Shown one piece after another: positions 32,893 to 41,805 of a stretch of 64,000 nucleotides of DNA. The notes under the pieces were generated by a model. That model was not told the DNA's origin. It saw nothing but the letters and a program-made list of their open reading frames with translations, and ran no database searches. This DNA comes from Bdellovibrionales bacterium (GTDB lineage: Bacteria; Bdellovibrionota; UBA2428). Made by a program: the position numbers and the translations under genes. Position 1 is the stretch's first letter. Each line of letters begins with the position of its first letter. The DNA is taken from contig JAFEAR010000090.1 of NCBI GenBank assembly GCA_018266335.1, forward strand, positions 119,643 to 183,642, read 5' to 3'.

Positions 32893-33842
32893 GCCTCGTA
32901 ATGCCTTACGGCCCGCAAGAAAAAGTCGATCAGGGGCAGATGCCGACGCAAAGTACGGCGCAAGCGGTGCTGCTTGATGGGGTTAAACACACCCCGCGGG
33001 TTAAATATTTGTATAGGATTCTTTCGGATCCAAATCCACGAGCCCATTTCCAGAGTCCAAGGAATAAAGGGCGCGCCGGTGGGGCCGTGCGCAGCGTAGT
33101 GCTCGTCGAACAGGTAATCCCACAAGTCGCCGTGGGTGGTGTACGACACCGACTGCGGTTCAATTCGATAAATATGGTTCGGGTAGCTCTTGGTAAGGAG
33201 TTCACCGAGCGCCTGAGTTTCTTGAATGCGCGGAAAAGGATCGGTCGTTTTGGCGTACGGATACCAAAGCCGGTCGATGGCACCAAACCCCGAATGCATG
33301 TCCACCGCTATGGCGGCGTCGGCCGAGAACATTTCGGCGCGCACAAAATCCACCAGGGCTTGGGCTTCGGGTTCCATGGATGACCCCTCCGCACCCCGGA
33401 AGTACGGCAGACGCGGACTAATGCGATGGCCACCCAGAACCGGAACGGGGTCCACGATGGCTTCGATGGGCGCGTTGCGCATGAGGTCCACACCGTTCGG
33501 ATTGCTCCGGTTCCCCAAATACATACCGCCTGGGTTAACGATGGGGATAGAAACAATACGACAAGTTTCGAAGCGGCGGGCGAGTTCTTTGTCCCACTTA
33601 AGCTGCTGGAACAAACTTTCTAGGTAAGCCAAGAGCACGTGGGTACCGATGCGCTCCAGCCCATGAACTCCGCCGAATAAGCCGAGCGTGGGTTTGGTTT
33701 TGTCTTCGGACCCTACAACGATGGCGTGAATGGGAAATTCCCGATCTTTAGCCTTAACCGAGCCCACCACGCGGTGACGAACGTGACCGTCCGCGGAGCG
33801 GAGTAAAGCTTCGAGTTGCTCATTTTCGGGAAAGTGGCTCAT
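32880..33842 (-). CDS. M14-type zinc carboxypeptidase-like protein
   Basis: A 320-residue cytoplasmic protein of the zinc carboxypeptidase superfamily. The metal motif H-x-x-E is in GLFGGVHGLERIGTHV (residues about 48-63), the substrate-binding N-x-x-x-R region is NPNGVDLMRNAP, and the third metal ligand is in AIAVDMHSGFG. The family includes peptidases and amidases such as succinylglutamate desuccinylase-like enzymes; the substrate cannot be read here. No signal peptide is visible. It is the first gene of the three-gene operon with the alpha/beta hydrolase and kinase-like genes. Confidence 0.82.
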   Translation of the reverse strand: MSHFPENEQLEALLRSADGHVRHRVVGSVKAKDREFPIHAIVVGSEDKTKPTLGLFGGVHGLERIGTHVLLAYLESLFQQLKWDKELARRFETCRIVSIPIVNPGGMYLGNRSNPNGVDLMRNAPIEAIVDPVPVLGGHRISPRLPYFRGAEGSSMEPEAQALVDFVRAEMFSADAAIAVDMHSGFGAIDRLWYPYAKTTDPFPRIQETQALGELLTKSYPNHIYRIEPQSVSYTTHGDLWDYLFDEHYAAHGPTGAPFIPWTLEMGSWIWIRKNPIQIFNPRGVFNPIKQHRLRRTLRRHLPLIDFFLRAVRHYEAWQR

Positions 33843-33926
33843 CTGGAACTCTTGATTATAGAACGAGGAGCCCAGAGCAGGGAGGAAAGGATCTAGTCAA
33901 CGAATTGGCTGGGGTGTTTAGCCCCC

Positions 33927-33970
33927 AAAAAGAGACCGCCCCTGTAACCCACCAGGGGCTACAAGGGCGG
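33927..33970 (-). terminator. terminator of the lysine-rich peptide gene
   Basis: Read on the minus strand, CCGCCCTTGTA (33970-33960) pairs with TACAGGGGCGG (33946-33936) over 11 positions including one U-G pair, followed by TCTC and five T residues (33931-33927). The wobble would be a mismatch on the plus strand, so it fits minus-strand transcription. Confidence 0.75.
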
Positions 33971-34021
33971 CGCTTTCCCGGATCGATCGATCGTTCACCC
34001 GGGATTAAGTCCTATGCGGAC

Positions 34022-34102
34022 TTACTTTTTCTTTTTGGTTTTACGCTTGGTGGTTTTTTTCTTAGCGGTTTTTTTCTTAGCGGTTTTCTTTTTGGCTGCC
34101 AT
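34022..34102 (-). CDS. 26-residue lysine-rich histone-H1-like peptide
   Basis: A short gene whose ATG (34102) follows AGGAGGG by about seven bases. The product begins MAAKKKTAKKKTAKKKTTKR and ends KTKKKK: 15 lysines in 26 residues with three KKKTA/KKKTT repeats, the pattern of histone H1-like C-terminal tails in bacteria. It probably binds DNA, RNA or another polyanion. A solid terminator begins about 50 bases downstream, so it is an independent transcription unit. The antisense strand reads as a phenylalanine/leucine-rich open frame, which is a by-product of the repeats. It could also be a decayed end of a longer protein, but no upstream remnant is visible. Confidence 0.7.
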   Translation of the reverse strand: MAAKKKTAKKKTAKKKTTKRKTKKKK

Positions 34103-34312
34103 GGCAAGCCCTCCTGTAGTCAAATTTCTGGAATGCTCCAGCGGGAATCACCATGACTCCCTATGTCTACTAACTTTACGTGTCATTTAAGTGCTGCGCA
34201 ATAGCATCTCGAATTTTTTTCATTACTTGCTGCACGCGAACTCATTTCGTGATCGTCATGCACGTCAAATTCCCCGCAACGTTTGCAGAAAAATCTTCGT
34301 TAACATTATCGG
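34103..34312. other. intergenic stretch upstream of the lysine-rich gene
   Basis: About 210 bases with no credible gene. It holds the divergent promoters of the lysine-rich peptide gene and of the lipoprotein gene at 34313, but no consensus boxes that stand out by eye. Confidence 0.5.
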
Positions 34313-35257
34313 ATGCGCACTTCTAAATCGATTTCGTGCTCCGTCACTTTAATTCTCTCCGCACTGAGCGCCTGCAAAGTTGCAGACAACGAGCACTCAC
34401 CCAACGCAACGCCACAGGAGTCCACCACTACAACCTACGCAGGATTTTCTTCGATGCAGTACGCGATCAGCAATATCTCCGCTTTCAGAGAGGCGCTGAG
34501 TGGGTTTAGCGGTGCAGCTTACGTCACCACCCCCAACTATCCGCTCGATGTGTACCTGCATCCGCCGTTCGGATGTGACTACGCGTCGAACTACTCGCCT
34601 AAGAACGCCTCGCTGATTCGCTACCTAGATTTCGGAAAACTTGCGATCAAAGGCGATAGCGTTGCCGCGCAAGATGTACCCCGAGACAAGAGCGCTCCGT
34701 TCTTCAGTTTGGGCGTTCTTTTTCAAATGCCGGGCAACTACGAAATTTCGACTAGTGGCAGCAATTTGGTGTGGTCACAGAGCTTTCAAACCGTTGGATA
34801 CGGCGGAAATTTTAAAATTCGTCGGTTAACCGACGGGGTCAGCTTTAATTTGCCGACGCCGAATGCGTACATGCCGGGCGAAACAGGCTTCGTGAATGCC
34901 GTTCTCAGTAAAGCCGATGGTGCCGTAATTAGTTTCGACACTCCGGCGAACACTTCCTACGTGCGCGCCGAATTCAAAGACGGCAGTCAGGCTTCCGAGG
35001 GCGATGTGGTTTGTTTTGGCCCGCCTAACCAAGACATCACGGTCCCGGCCGGCGCCTTTGCCCGCATGATGTCTACGCAACAAGGCTTACTAACGGTCGA
35101 TTTCGTGTCGGTGAGCATCAAGAACGACATTCCAAACTTTGGTACCAGTTTTGTGCTATCAAGCACCCGTCACGTTCATGGCCGCATGGATTTAAACCTT
35201 CAGGACGGCAAGCATGAGTTCTATTTGGGCGCCCTGACCTTCGCGAGTCCGGAATAA
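34313..35257 (+). CDS. lipoprotein of unknown function
   Basis: A 314-residue protein with a lipoprotein signal: MRTSKSISCSVTLILSALSAC, lipobox LSAC with Cys 21. After a Ser/Thr/Pro linker, the mature part is beta-rich with segments such as YVTTPNYPLDVYLHPPFGCD, ISFDTPANTSYVRAEFKDG and FVLSSTRHVHGRMDLNLQDG. Two further cysteines (FGCDYA and VVCFGPP) may form a disulphide. It converges with hisS, six bases away. No family is recognised; it may be a surface-binding protein. Confidence 0.72.
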   Translation: MRTSKSISCSVTLILSALSACKVADNEHSPNATPQESTTTTYAGFSSMQYAISNISAFREALSGFSGAAYVTTPNYPLDVYLHPPFGCDYASNYSPKNASLIRYLDFGKLAIKGDSVAAQDVPRDKSAPFFSLGVLFQMPGNYEISTSGSNLVWSQSFQTVGYGGNFKIRRLTDGVSFNLPTPNAYMPGETGFVNAVLSKADGAVISFDTPANTSYVRAEFKDGSQASEGDVVCFGPPNQDITVPAGAFARMMSTQQGLLTVDFVSVSIKNDIPNFGTSFVLSSTRHVHGRMDLNLQDGKHEFYLGALTFASPE

Positions 35258-35263
35258 TCAGGG

Positions 35264-36550
35264 CTAGCTGCACAGTTTTTGGGCAATTTGGGAGCGCGCC
35301 ACCGTGCTTTGCTGGCCCGAGGCTAGGTCTTTAACAATGACTTCGTTGCGCTTGAGTTCGTCTTCGCCCAGGAGCACGGCGTAGCGCGCACCTAATTTCG
35401 AGGCGGCTTTAAGCTGCGCGCCGAAACCTTCGAAGGACAAGGCCGAAGCCACCCGCAATCCGGCCACGCGCAGGTCGTGCGCTACGGATTCACTCACCGC
35501 CAGATGCTCGCGCGAGGGCGAAGCCACAAAAACATCTACATCCGAACCCAAATTAGGCACGAGCTTGTGGGTTTCCAGGAAATTTTGCAGGGTCACGTCG
35601 CCCATACCAAAACCCACGCCCGAGAGTTGGTGCTTACCAAACATTCCCACCAGGTTGTCGTAGCGCCCGCCTCCAAACATGGCCCGGTTGTTCTCGGGCG
35701 ACACGTCGAAGACCTCAAAGACCATACCCGTGTAGTAATCGAGTCCCCGCATAACGGAGGCATCGAAAACCACGGGAATCGAAAGTTTCATGTCCTTAAT
35801 AACGGCCAACAAAGCTTCAAGCTCCTGGGCCCCTTCGCACGGGAACTTTTTAACCAGTTCAGCAAACGGCAGGGAGTGAAAGTCGGTCAGGGCCTTTTCC
35901 TGATCGGATGTCATGCCAAGCTGGGACAGATTGGTCCGGTAAACGTCCGGCGGGAGTTTGTCCTTGGCATCGATCAAACGCGACAAGGCCCGCGACTTTT
36001 CGGCATCCAAGGCCAGCACCGTTCCGAACACGTGGTCCACCAGCTTGCGGTGGTTCACTTTGATTTGCGCGTGGCTCGCCCCGCCGAAGCTCTCCAAAAT
36101 ACGGCCGGCGACCGACAAAATTTCGGCATCGGCCAGCAGCGTATCGCCGCCAAGCACATCCACGTTCAATTGCCAGAACTCCCGCAAGCGGCCCCGCTGC
36201 GGGCGCTCGTAGCGCATGAAGTTCGGGAAGCAAAACAAACGAACGGGCTTGGGCAGTTCAAAAACTTTGGCCGCCACCAAACGGGCCAGAGTGGGGGTCA
36301 TTTCGGGACGAATCGCTACTTTGCGGTCGCCGCGATCGGTAAAGGAATAGAGTTGCTGGTTGACGATTTCGTCGCCGGTCTTGGCGGCGTAGAGCTCGAA
36401 TGGTTCCAACATGGGACCACCGTATTCACCGTACCCAAAGGATCGGACCTGGTCGCAGACCTTATCAAACATCCAATTGCGAAATCTCATATCGGACGGG
36501 TAAAAATCGCGGGTGCCTTTGTAGGCCTGAGTGCTGAGAAAATTCGCCAT
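35264..36550 (-). CDS. hisS: histidyl-tRNA synthetase
   Basis: A 428-residue class IIa aminoacyl-tRNA synthetase that charges tRNA-His. Motif 1 surroundings read YKGTRDFYPSDMRFRNWMFD, followed by the motif 2 segment RPEMTPTLARLVA and RLFCFPNFMRYERPQRGR, with the HisA-type elements GLDYYTGMVFEVF and GGGRYDNLVGMFG. The C-terminal 90 residues are the anticodon-binding domain (VDVFVASPSREHLAVSESVA). The ATG at 36550 (MANFLSTQAYKG) is chosen because 12 upstream residues in the longer frame are not conserved. It is divergent from aspS with 67 bases between the starts. Confidence 0.96.
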   Translation of the reverse strand: MANFLSTQAYKGTRDFYPSDMRFRNWMFDKVCDQVRSFGYGEYGGPMLEPFELYAAKTGDEIVNQQLYSFTDRGDRKVAIRPEMTPTLARLVAAKVFELPKPVRLFCFPNFMRYERPQRGRLREFWQLNVDVLGGDTLLADAEILSVAGRILESFGGASHAQIKVNHRKLVDHVFGTVLALDAEKSRALSRLIDAKDKLPPDVYRTNLSQLGMTSDQEKALTDFHSLPFAELVKKFPCEGAQELEALLAVIKDMKLSIPVVFDASVMRGLDYYTGMVFEVFDVSPENNRAMFGGGRYDNLVGMFGKHQLSGVGFGMGDVTLQNFLETHKLVPNLGSDVDVFVASPSREHLAVSESVAHDLRVAGLRVASALSFEGFGAQLKAASKLGARYAVLLGEDELKRNEVIVKDLASGQQSTVARSQIAQKLCS

Positions 36551-36617
36551 GTGACTTTGTGTTATCAAAGCTGCAGGGGGGGTCAAATCCGAAGGGCTTT
36601 TCTGCTATGTTGGCCCG

Positions 36618-38438
36618 ATGATTTCGACGAGTCACTACCGAACCCATTCCTGCGGCGAACTGAGCAAATCCCTGGCCGGCTCGAACGTAAAACTCTCCGG
36701 ATGGGTGCACCGTCTGCGCGATCACGGCGGCGTAACGTTTCTGGACCTGCGCGATCGCTCGGGTATTTGCCAAATCGTGCTGCCGCCCGGCATGGCGGGG
36801 AGCGAAAAACTCCGCGCCGAATTCGTGGTCCAAATTGAAGGCAAAGTGGTGGCTCGCCCGGACAACATGGTGAACCGCAAACTCAGCAGCGGCGAAATCG
36901 AAGTCCACGGCACCGCGATTAAAGTGCTGGCCGAAGCCGAAGTACCGCCCTTCTCCATTGAAGACGACAACGCGAACGTCAACGAGAACACCCGCCTGAA
37001 GTACCGCTACATGGACTTGCGCCGGCCTTCGCTGCAAAAGAACTTTATTCTGCGCCACAAGCTGCTACAGCTCACGCGCCGCTACTTCGACGACAACGGC
37101 TTTTTGGAAATCGAAACGCCCATTCTGTACAAGAGCACGCCCGAAGGCGCGCGCGATTACCTGGTTCCCTCGCGCGTGCATCCCGGCCAGTTCTTCGCCC
37201 TGCCCCAATCGCCGCAAACTCTTAAACAGCTCCTCATGATTGCGGGTTATGAGCGTTACTGCCAAATTGCCCGCTGCTTCCGCGACGAAGACTTGCGCGC
37301 CGACCGCCAGCCCGAATTCACGCAGATCGACTTAGAAGCCAGCTTCCTTTCGCAGGAAGAATTCTTGGGGCTGCTGGAGGGCTTCGTGAAGAAGGCCTGG
37401 AAGGACCTCATCGGTGTTGAACTAAAAACACCCTTTCCACGCATGTCTTACGACGTAGCCATGAACGAATACGGCTCGGACAAGCCCGATTTGCGGTTTG
37501 GCCTAAAACTGCACGATATTTCTAAATCGGTCGCCAACTGCGGATTTAAAGTGTTTTCCTCGACCGTCGCTACCGGCGGCAAAGTAGTGGCCCTGCCCGT
37601 GCGCAACGCGGAACTCGCCGAGCGCGACATTGCGGCGCCCACTTGGAGCCGCAAGTTCTTCGACGGACTCAACACCGTGGTAGCCCCCTTCGGCTTAAAG
37701 GGTGTGGCCTGGGCCAAAATTGAAGAGGCCGGCTGGAACTCGCAAATTTCGAAGTTCTTTACGCCCGAAGAAATGAAGGCCCTCGGCACCACGCTCGGAC
37801 TCAAAGCCGGCGATCATGTGTTCTTTGCCGCCGAACGTTCGCCGCGCGTGGAAGAAGCCATGGGTACGCTGCGCCTGCATTTGGCGCGCGAGCTGGGACT
37901 CATCAAGCCCGGCGTTAGCGATGTTTGGAACTTTGTTTGGGTTACGGACTTTCCGCTCTTCGTGCACGACGAGCAAGCGGGCCGCCTGTTTGCCGCCCAC
38001 CATCCCTTCACGCGCCCACGCGACGAAGACGTGGCCACGCTGATCGAGGGCAACGTAGAAAAAATGAAGTCCCTTAAGGCCCAGGCCTACGACTTGGCGC
38101 TGAACGGCTTTGAAGTAGCAGGCGGCAGCCTGCGGATTTACGATCCCAAAGTTCAGTCCGCCATGTTTGCGGCGCTGGGCATGAGCCAGGAAGAAGCTAA
38201 GGAAAAATTTGGTTTCTTTATTGAGGCGCTCCAATACGGAACTCCTCCGCACGGCGGCATTGCCTTTGGCGTGGATCGCTTGGCCATGTTGCTCACGGGC
38301 TCGGACTCCATCCGCGACGTGATTGCCTTCCCCAAAACCGCGCGCGCCACGGACATGATGAGCGATTGCCCGTCAAGCGTGAGCCCCGATCAGCTTGCCG
38401 AGTTGCGGCTGCAAATTCTCAAAGGAGAAACGACATGA
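36618..38438 (+). CDS. aspS: aspartyl-tRNA synthetase
   Basis: A 606-residue bacterial-type AspRS. The N-terminal anticodon-binding OB fold shows [20 protein letters not shown]; motif 2 is [18 protein letters not shown]; the bacterial GAD insertion follows at about 290-420; motif 3 is [19 protein letters not shown]. The product charges tRNA-Asp and, in bacteria that lack AsnRS or have GatCAB, can be non-discriminating; this is not decided here. The bacterial GAD domain and length match the usual roughly 590 residues. The stop overlaps the next gene as ATGA, so a small lipoprotein is translated with it. Confidence 0.97.
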   Translation: MISTSHYRTHSCGELSKSLAGSNVKLSGWVHRLRDHGGVTFLDLRDRSGICQIVLPPGMAGSEKLRAEFVVQIEGKVVARPDNMVNRKLSSGEIEVHGTAIKVLAEAEVPPFSIEDDNANVNENTRLKYRYMDLRRPSLQKNFILRHKLLQLTRRYFDDNGFLEIETPILYKSTPEGARDYLVPSRVHPGQFFALPQSPQTLKQLLMIAGYERYCQIARCFRDEDLRADRQPEFTQIDLEASFLSQEEFLGLLEGFVKKAWKDLIGVELKTPFPRMSYDVAMNEYGSDKPDLRFGLKLHDISKSVANCGFKVFSSTVATGGKVVALPVRNAELAERDIAAPTWSRKFFDGLNTVVAPFGLKGVAWAKIEEAGWNSQISKFFTPEEMKALGTTLGLKAGDHVFFAAERSPRVEEAMGTLRLHLARELGLIKPGVSDVWNFVWVTDFPLFVHDEQAGRLFAAHHPFTRPRDEDVATLIEGNVEKMKSLKAQAYDLALNGFEVAGGSLRIYDPKVQSAMFAALGMSQEEAKEKFGFFIEALQYGTPPHGGIAFGVDRLAMLLTGSDSIRDVIAFPKTARATDMMSDCPSSVSPDQLAELRLQILKGETT

Positions 38439-38845
38439 GTTTTAAACAGAATTTCGCGCTGGTGACGGCACTGGCCCTGGGCGCCTGTACCACGGTGAAT
38501 CACTCCAACATCCAAGCCTCGAACCGCTTTCATCGCAATGTCACGCTGGGAATGACGAAGGAAGAAATTCATTCGGTCACCGGCACCGACGTGGGCAATT
38601 GCCGCGGTAGCCCGAATGCGCTGGAACAGTGTGAAGTGACCTTTTTAACTTCGACCGATCATTCTCTGGGCTCGGATTTTAACTCGGCCTCCCCCACGGG
38701 AGAGGTGCTCTCGGGTAGCTACCAGCGCGATCACCGCGATACGTATTTGCTGACCTTCGACCACGGCAAACTTAAGCACATGTCCGAGGGCCATGCTGCT
38801 TCCAGTACGGCGATCGAAAAAACAACTCCCGCCGTTCGGCAATAA
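38435..38845 (+). CDS. small lipoprotein coupled to aspS
   Basis: A 136-residue protein with a lipoprotein signal peptide ([18 protein letters not shown], lipobox ALGAC). It contains the segment [19 protein letters not shown], reminiscent of SmpA/BamE-type lipoproteins where a G-M-T-x-x-x-V motif is usual. Two cysteines are NCRGS and QCEVT, about 17 apart. Its ATG at 38435 is preceded by GGAG and overlaps the aspS stop. A BamE-like role in outer-membrane assembly is possible but the sequence is short of a clear match. Confidence 0.65.
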   Translation: MSFKQNFALVTALALGACTTVNHSNIQASNRFHRNVTLGMTKEEIHSVTGTDVGNCRGSPNALEQCEVTFLTSTDHSLGSDFNSASPTGEVLSGSYQRDHRDTYLLTFDHGKLKHMSEGHAASSTAIEKTTPAVRQ

Positions 38846-38878
38846 CAAAAAGCCCCGCTCCCGAGGGGAAGCGAGGCT
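38846..38878 (-). terminator. terminator of the 38913 gene
   Basis: On the minus strand, AGCCTCGCT (38878-38870) pairs with AGCGGGGCT (38859-38851) over nine positions including one U-G, followed by a T-run (38851-38846). On the plus strand the same pair would be a C-A mismatch, so it mainly serves the minus-strand gene; it may also end the lipoprotein transcript. Confidence 0.65.
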
Positions 38879-38912
38879 GTCTTTCGGATTGTATCCGGAA
38901 TTAGATCTTAGC

Positions 38913-39677
38913 CTATTCGTAGTGCGTGGGAACAGCGGAGCAGTTACCGAACGCAGGTTCCGGATAGCCGGGCTGCGCGCAAACTTGCCCCACCGAATTG
39001 ACTAGCACCTGGTACTGCGGAACGGGCTCGCCACTTTGGAAAGTGCCGCCGTAAGGACGCATCTGCGGCAAACGCAGAGCGGAACCTTGAACTGTTCCCG
39101 TAGTGTCGTGGTACCCGCCGCCGGCTGAAGCTCCCCAGATGGGCTGCCGCGGCTGGGGTTGCGGACGCGGACCAGGTTGGGGACCGGGGCCCGGACCCGG
39201 GCCAGGTTGAGGCTGCGGACCGTAGTCATCTTCCATGTAAATGGCGATGCGCTGCACGTACACCTGACCTTGCGTGTAGAGACCAAACGATTGGATCTCG
39301 TTACCGAGGTGGTTGTAGTAGTTGTCGGTGTAAAAATTATATTGGTACACGTTTCCGGGGGAGATTTGCTGCGTGTAACCGTAAGGCTGGTTATTCACGT
39401 AGAGAGTCGCCTGGCTATAGCCGCGATTGTCGGCACCGCCATAGAGGATGACGTTGCGAATGCGTTTGCCATTGCAGTTTTGGTCCAACCCAAAAACCTG
39501 GCGCATATCGAAGTAATTGTTGCCACCAAACCAGCGATTCACATCGACGTAAGCTTGATTGGGAACATTGCAATAGTAACCACCGCCCCGACCACCACCG
39601 TGACCACCGTGCATGGGTGCCGCCGCAGCCGCGAAACCCACCACGCTCAAGAGACCCGAAAGGACAACCTTGTTCAT
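38913..39677 (-). CDS. secreted Gly/Pro/Gln-rich protein
   Basis: A 254-residue protein with a signal peptide (MNKVVLSGLLSVVGFAAAAAP) and a start region GGHGGGRGGGYYC. A beta-sandwich-like part follows (AYVDVNRWFGGNNYFDMRQV, NVILYGGADNRGYSQATLYV, QSFGLYTQGQVYVQRIAIYM). Then a tandem PGPGPQP/RPQPQP low-complexity linker of about 30 residues leads to a C-terminal 60 residues with two cysteines (GQVCAQPG, FGNCSAV). The ATG at 39677 follows GGAGGAGG. The Tyr/Asn-rich middle suggests a surface or matrix protein; no family is recognised. Confidence 0.7.
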   Translation of the reverse strand: MNKVVLSGLLSVVGFAAAAAPMHGGHGGGRGGGYYCNVPNQAYVDVNRWFGGNNYFDMRQVFGLDQNCNGKRIRNVILYGGADNRGYSQATLYVNNQPYGYTQQISPGNVYQYNFYTDNYYNHLGNEIQSFGLYTQGQVYVQRIAIYMEDDYGPQPQPGPGPGPGPQPGPRPQPQPRQPIWGASAGGGYHDTTGTVQGSALRLPQMRPYGGTFQSGEPVPQYQVLVNSVGQVCAQPGYPEPAFGNCSAVPTHYE

Positions 39678-39772
39678 AGAGAACCTCCTCCCTTCACATC
39701 CATCCGCTACCAGTTCACGCCCGAAAAGGCAGAATGACAAGCCTTTCTGTTACCAGGTAGGCAATCAAAAAT

Positions 39773-41128
39773 TTAACTGTGTTTAAGGAGGAGCACGACG
39801 CGGGTTTTACCGGCAGGACGATCCTTAATGCCGCGACCTTTTTTACGTGTGAACTTTTGCAGCCCTAAAGCTTCGATTTCCGAAACTAAATGTTCGTAGT
39901 CGGCGTCAGTAATATTGAAATGGAAATACAAACCGCCCAGGTAATGAGCACCAAAATTTAAATCGCCCGCTTTTTCGGCGGCATACTTTTGCAGCAGAGC
40001 CAAAATTTTGGCGCGATCGCCATCGAGGTCCGGAGTAAATGCCGCCCACTGAAAAAAAGTCTTCGGATTCTGATCGTTGGCTTCCACCACTGCGACGGGA
40101 CTCGCGGCCTGCGCTGGCGGCGCCGGAGGGACAGGAGCGGGAGGAGGCGCCGGCGGCACAACGACGGGTGCCGACTGTGTGTTAGCCGCCACCACGGCCG
40201 GTTCAGCCATTGGCAGCTGAGGCGCCGGGGGGGAAGGCGGCGGCGCAGGCACCGAGGGAACAGGAACAAGTCGCTTTACTCCCGTGACCGACTCACGAAA
40301 TTGGCGTTTGAATTGTGGCAAACTCCGCGTCACTTCGGGGAACAAATCCCCCAGATAGGGAATTGTAACGACGGTGAAGACCACCAGGGCCGCTCCGACA
40401 AGTTGCACCGGCACGCGAACGAACCACGGCCAAGTGGAAATCCAGCTCAGCAAGAACCAGCGCGAAGACAAATGCGACGACGACTCGCTCTGCACGTGAC
40501 GCATATCCACCATGGGCGGCAATTTGTAAGCGTGAATCTGCTTTATAGTTTCCTGCAAATGGAACGAAAGCGCACTGCAACGGGCACATCCGGAAAGATG
40601 CTTCGTAAAGTCGCGAGGACCGAAGAAATGCAGCGGATCGTGCCAGCTCAAATCCCGCAGTTGATCCAAAATATAGAGATCTGCCCGAAAACAATCGCGC
40701 CCCAACGGACGCAGTCCCGACTCCGGCACCGCCAAATAGAAAGAAAGGGCCTGTAACGCACGGTGACGGGTTGCCGTAGCCGACAAACCAAATACTCGAG
40801 CGGCTTTTTCGAAGGTCCAATTGCACTTGAAGAGCGTAGCGAGCAAGGCCCGATCCTGCGATGAAGGCTCCAGCGCAGATAAGCTCGAGCGCGGGGATCG
40901 CACCTCCTGCAGCCGAAACCATTCGCGGAAAAACAATCCTGCGGCCTTTTCGCCCAGTTGCACCCGAAAGCGCGTGCGCATTTTGCGGCGGGCCAGCTCG
41001 AGCGTCTCGCGAAAATCATCTTCAATCGATTCGTGCGCTTTGGAGGTATAGGCGCAAACCGTCCACAGGTCGTGACTCCATTCGCTCAGCCAGCTGAGAA
41101 ACTTCTGATTGAAGACTTCCGTATTCAA
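39773..41128 (-). CDS. sigma/anti-sigma-like membrane fusion protein
   Basis: A 451-residue protein. Residues about 30-130 look like the regions 2 and 4 of a small sigma factor (SIEDDFRETLELARRKMRTR; LLATLFKCNWTFEKAARVFG then LSATATRHRALQ). Next comes a zinc-finger anti-sigma motif, KHLSGCARC, with H177-x3-C181-x2-C184. A membrane segment spans about 238-258 (VRVPVQLVGAALVVFTVV). A Pro-rich linker (about 280-345) leads to a globular C-terminus (FFQWAAFTPDLDGDRAKILALL). The order suggests a cytoplasmic regulator tethered to the membrane with an outside domain. The stop lies after the 39677 gene; its start overlaps the PurQ-like gene by four bases. Confidence 0.65.
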   Translation of the reverse strand: MNTEVFNQKFLSWLSEWSHDLWTVCAYTSKAHESIEDDFRETLELARRKMRTRFRVQLGEKAAGLFFREWFRLQEVRSPRSSLSALEPSSQDRALLATLFKCNWTFEKAARVFGLSATATRHRALQALSFYLAVPESGLRPLGRDCFRADLYILDQLRDLSWHDPLHFFGPRDFTKHLSGCARCSALSFHLQETIKQIHAYKLPPMVDMRHVQSESSSHLSSRWFLLSWISTWPWFVRVPVQLVGAALVVFTVVTIPYLGDLFPEVTRSLPQFKRQFRESVTGVKRLVPVPSVPAPPPSPPAPQLPMAEPAVVAANTQSAPVVVPPAPPPAPVPPAPPAQAASPVAVVEANDQNPKTFFQWAAFTPDLDGDRAKILALLQKYAAEKAGDLNFGAHYLGGLYFHFNITDADYEHLVSEIEALGLQKFTRKKGRGIKDRPAGKTRVVLLLKHS

Positions 41129-41805
41129 ATTTTACCGTCCACGAGCGGATAGAGAATTTTGTCGGGCGTAGGCAAGCTGTGCAATTCCCGGTAACCGAAG
41201 TCCGGAAACTGGGTGCGTTCACCGAAGGCCAGCACATCCACAAAGGACAAGAAAATTCGCTGCCCCGTGCGCAAACCGACGATAGATTCCTCGGTGCCCG
41301 ATTTGGCGTAAAGCCATGGTATAAAATCCTTAATAATTTTTCCCGAAGCTAAGTTGGGCGTTGCGCGTGCATTAAGAAAGGCCGGAAAAGTTATACCGAA
41401 GGGTGCCGCAGGCTTAATGTCGACCCACGAGGGAGCCTCCGACAAAATAGCTTTCCAATCGAGAGCATCGAAATCGCACAAGCCCAATACGCGCGAAGCG
41501 AGGGCCACCAGGGCCCCGCGGCCGATGCCCACTACGGAGGGCTGGCCACGAGTAACTTTGCGCCGAGCATCGATACGCTCAAAGAGCGATTCCAGCCGAC
41601 GAGCAAGAACACTCGCCAGCAATCGTTCTTCGCTGGAGGCCGTCCACGGACCACGCAGCAAAATGACATCGGCTTCATCGGCGTACTCCAAAAGCTCAGG
41701 AGAATAAATGGAGGGAGCCCAAACCTTATCGCCCCGCGCTTCGAGGAGTGAAACAATATCGCCGGGGTCCGTGAATCCGGCGCCGGAGGGAATTAGAACT
41801 TTCAT
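41125..41805 (-). CDS. PurQ-like protein lacking the catalytic cysteine
   Basis: A 226-residue protein with the outline of the glutaminase subunit of formylglycinamidine ribonucleotide synthase: an N-terminal MKVLIPSGAGFTDPGDIVS then the elbow PSVVGIGRGALVALASRVLG. In true PurQ this elbow reads LGICNGCQIL or GVCNGFQ; here the cysteine is replaced by glycine (G95), so ammonia release from glutamine is not expected. Later strands (RIFLSFVDVLAFG) are diverged. Its start overlaps the PurL-like gene by four bases. The two likely form a complex that no longer makes FGAM, or does something else; the assignment is by fold signature and context. Confidence 0.6.
   Translation of the reverse strand: MKVLIPSGAGFTDPGDIVSLLEARGDKVWAPSIYSPELLEYADEADVILLRGPWTASSEERLLASVLARRLESLFERIDARRKVTRGQPSVVGIGRGALVALASRVLGLCDFDALDWKAILSEAPSWVDIKPAAPFGITFPAFLNARATPNLASGKIIKDFIPWLYAKSGTEESIVGLRTGQRIFLSFVDVLAFGERTQFPDFGYRELHSLPTPDKILYPLVDGKI

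Noticed and set aside
33905..34156. Plus-strand ORF with Phe/Leu/Ser repeats (GFFLSG)
   Set aside because: It is the complement of the lysine-rich peptide gene and its terminator; the minus strand has the ribosome binding site.
35477..36838. 453-residue open frame on the plus strand opposite hisS
   Set aside because: It is the antisense of the well-supported hisS and the start of aspS; no family motif, no ribosome binding site, and a His/Gln-rich composition typical of antisense frames.
36465..37058. Minus-strand ORF opposite aspS
   Set aside because: Shadow frame over the start of a highly conserved gene; no motif of its own.
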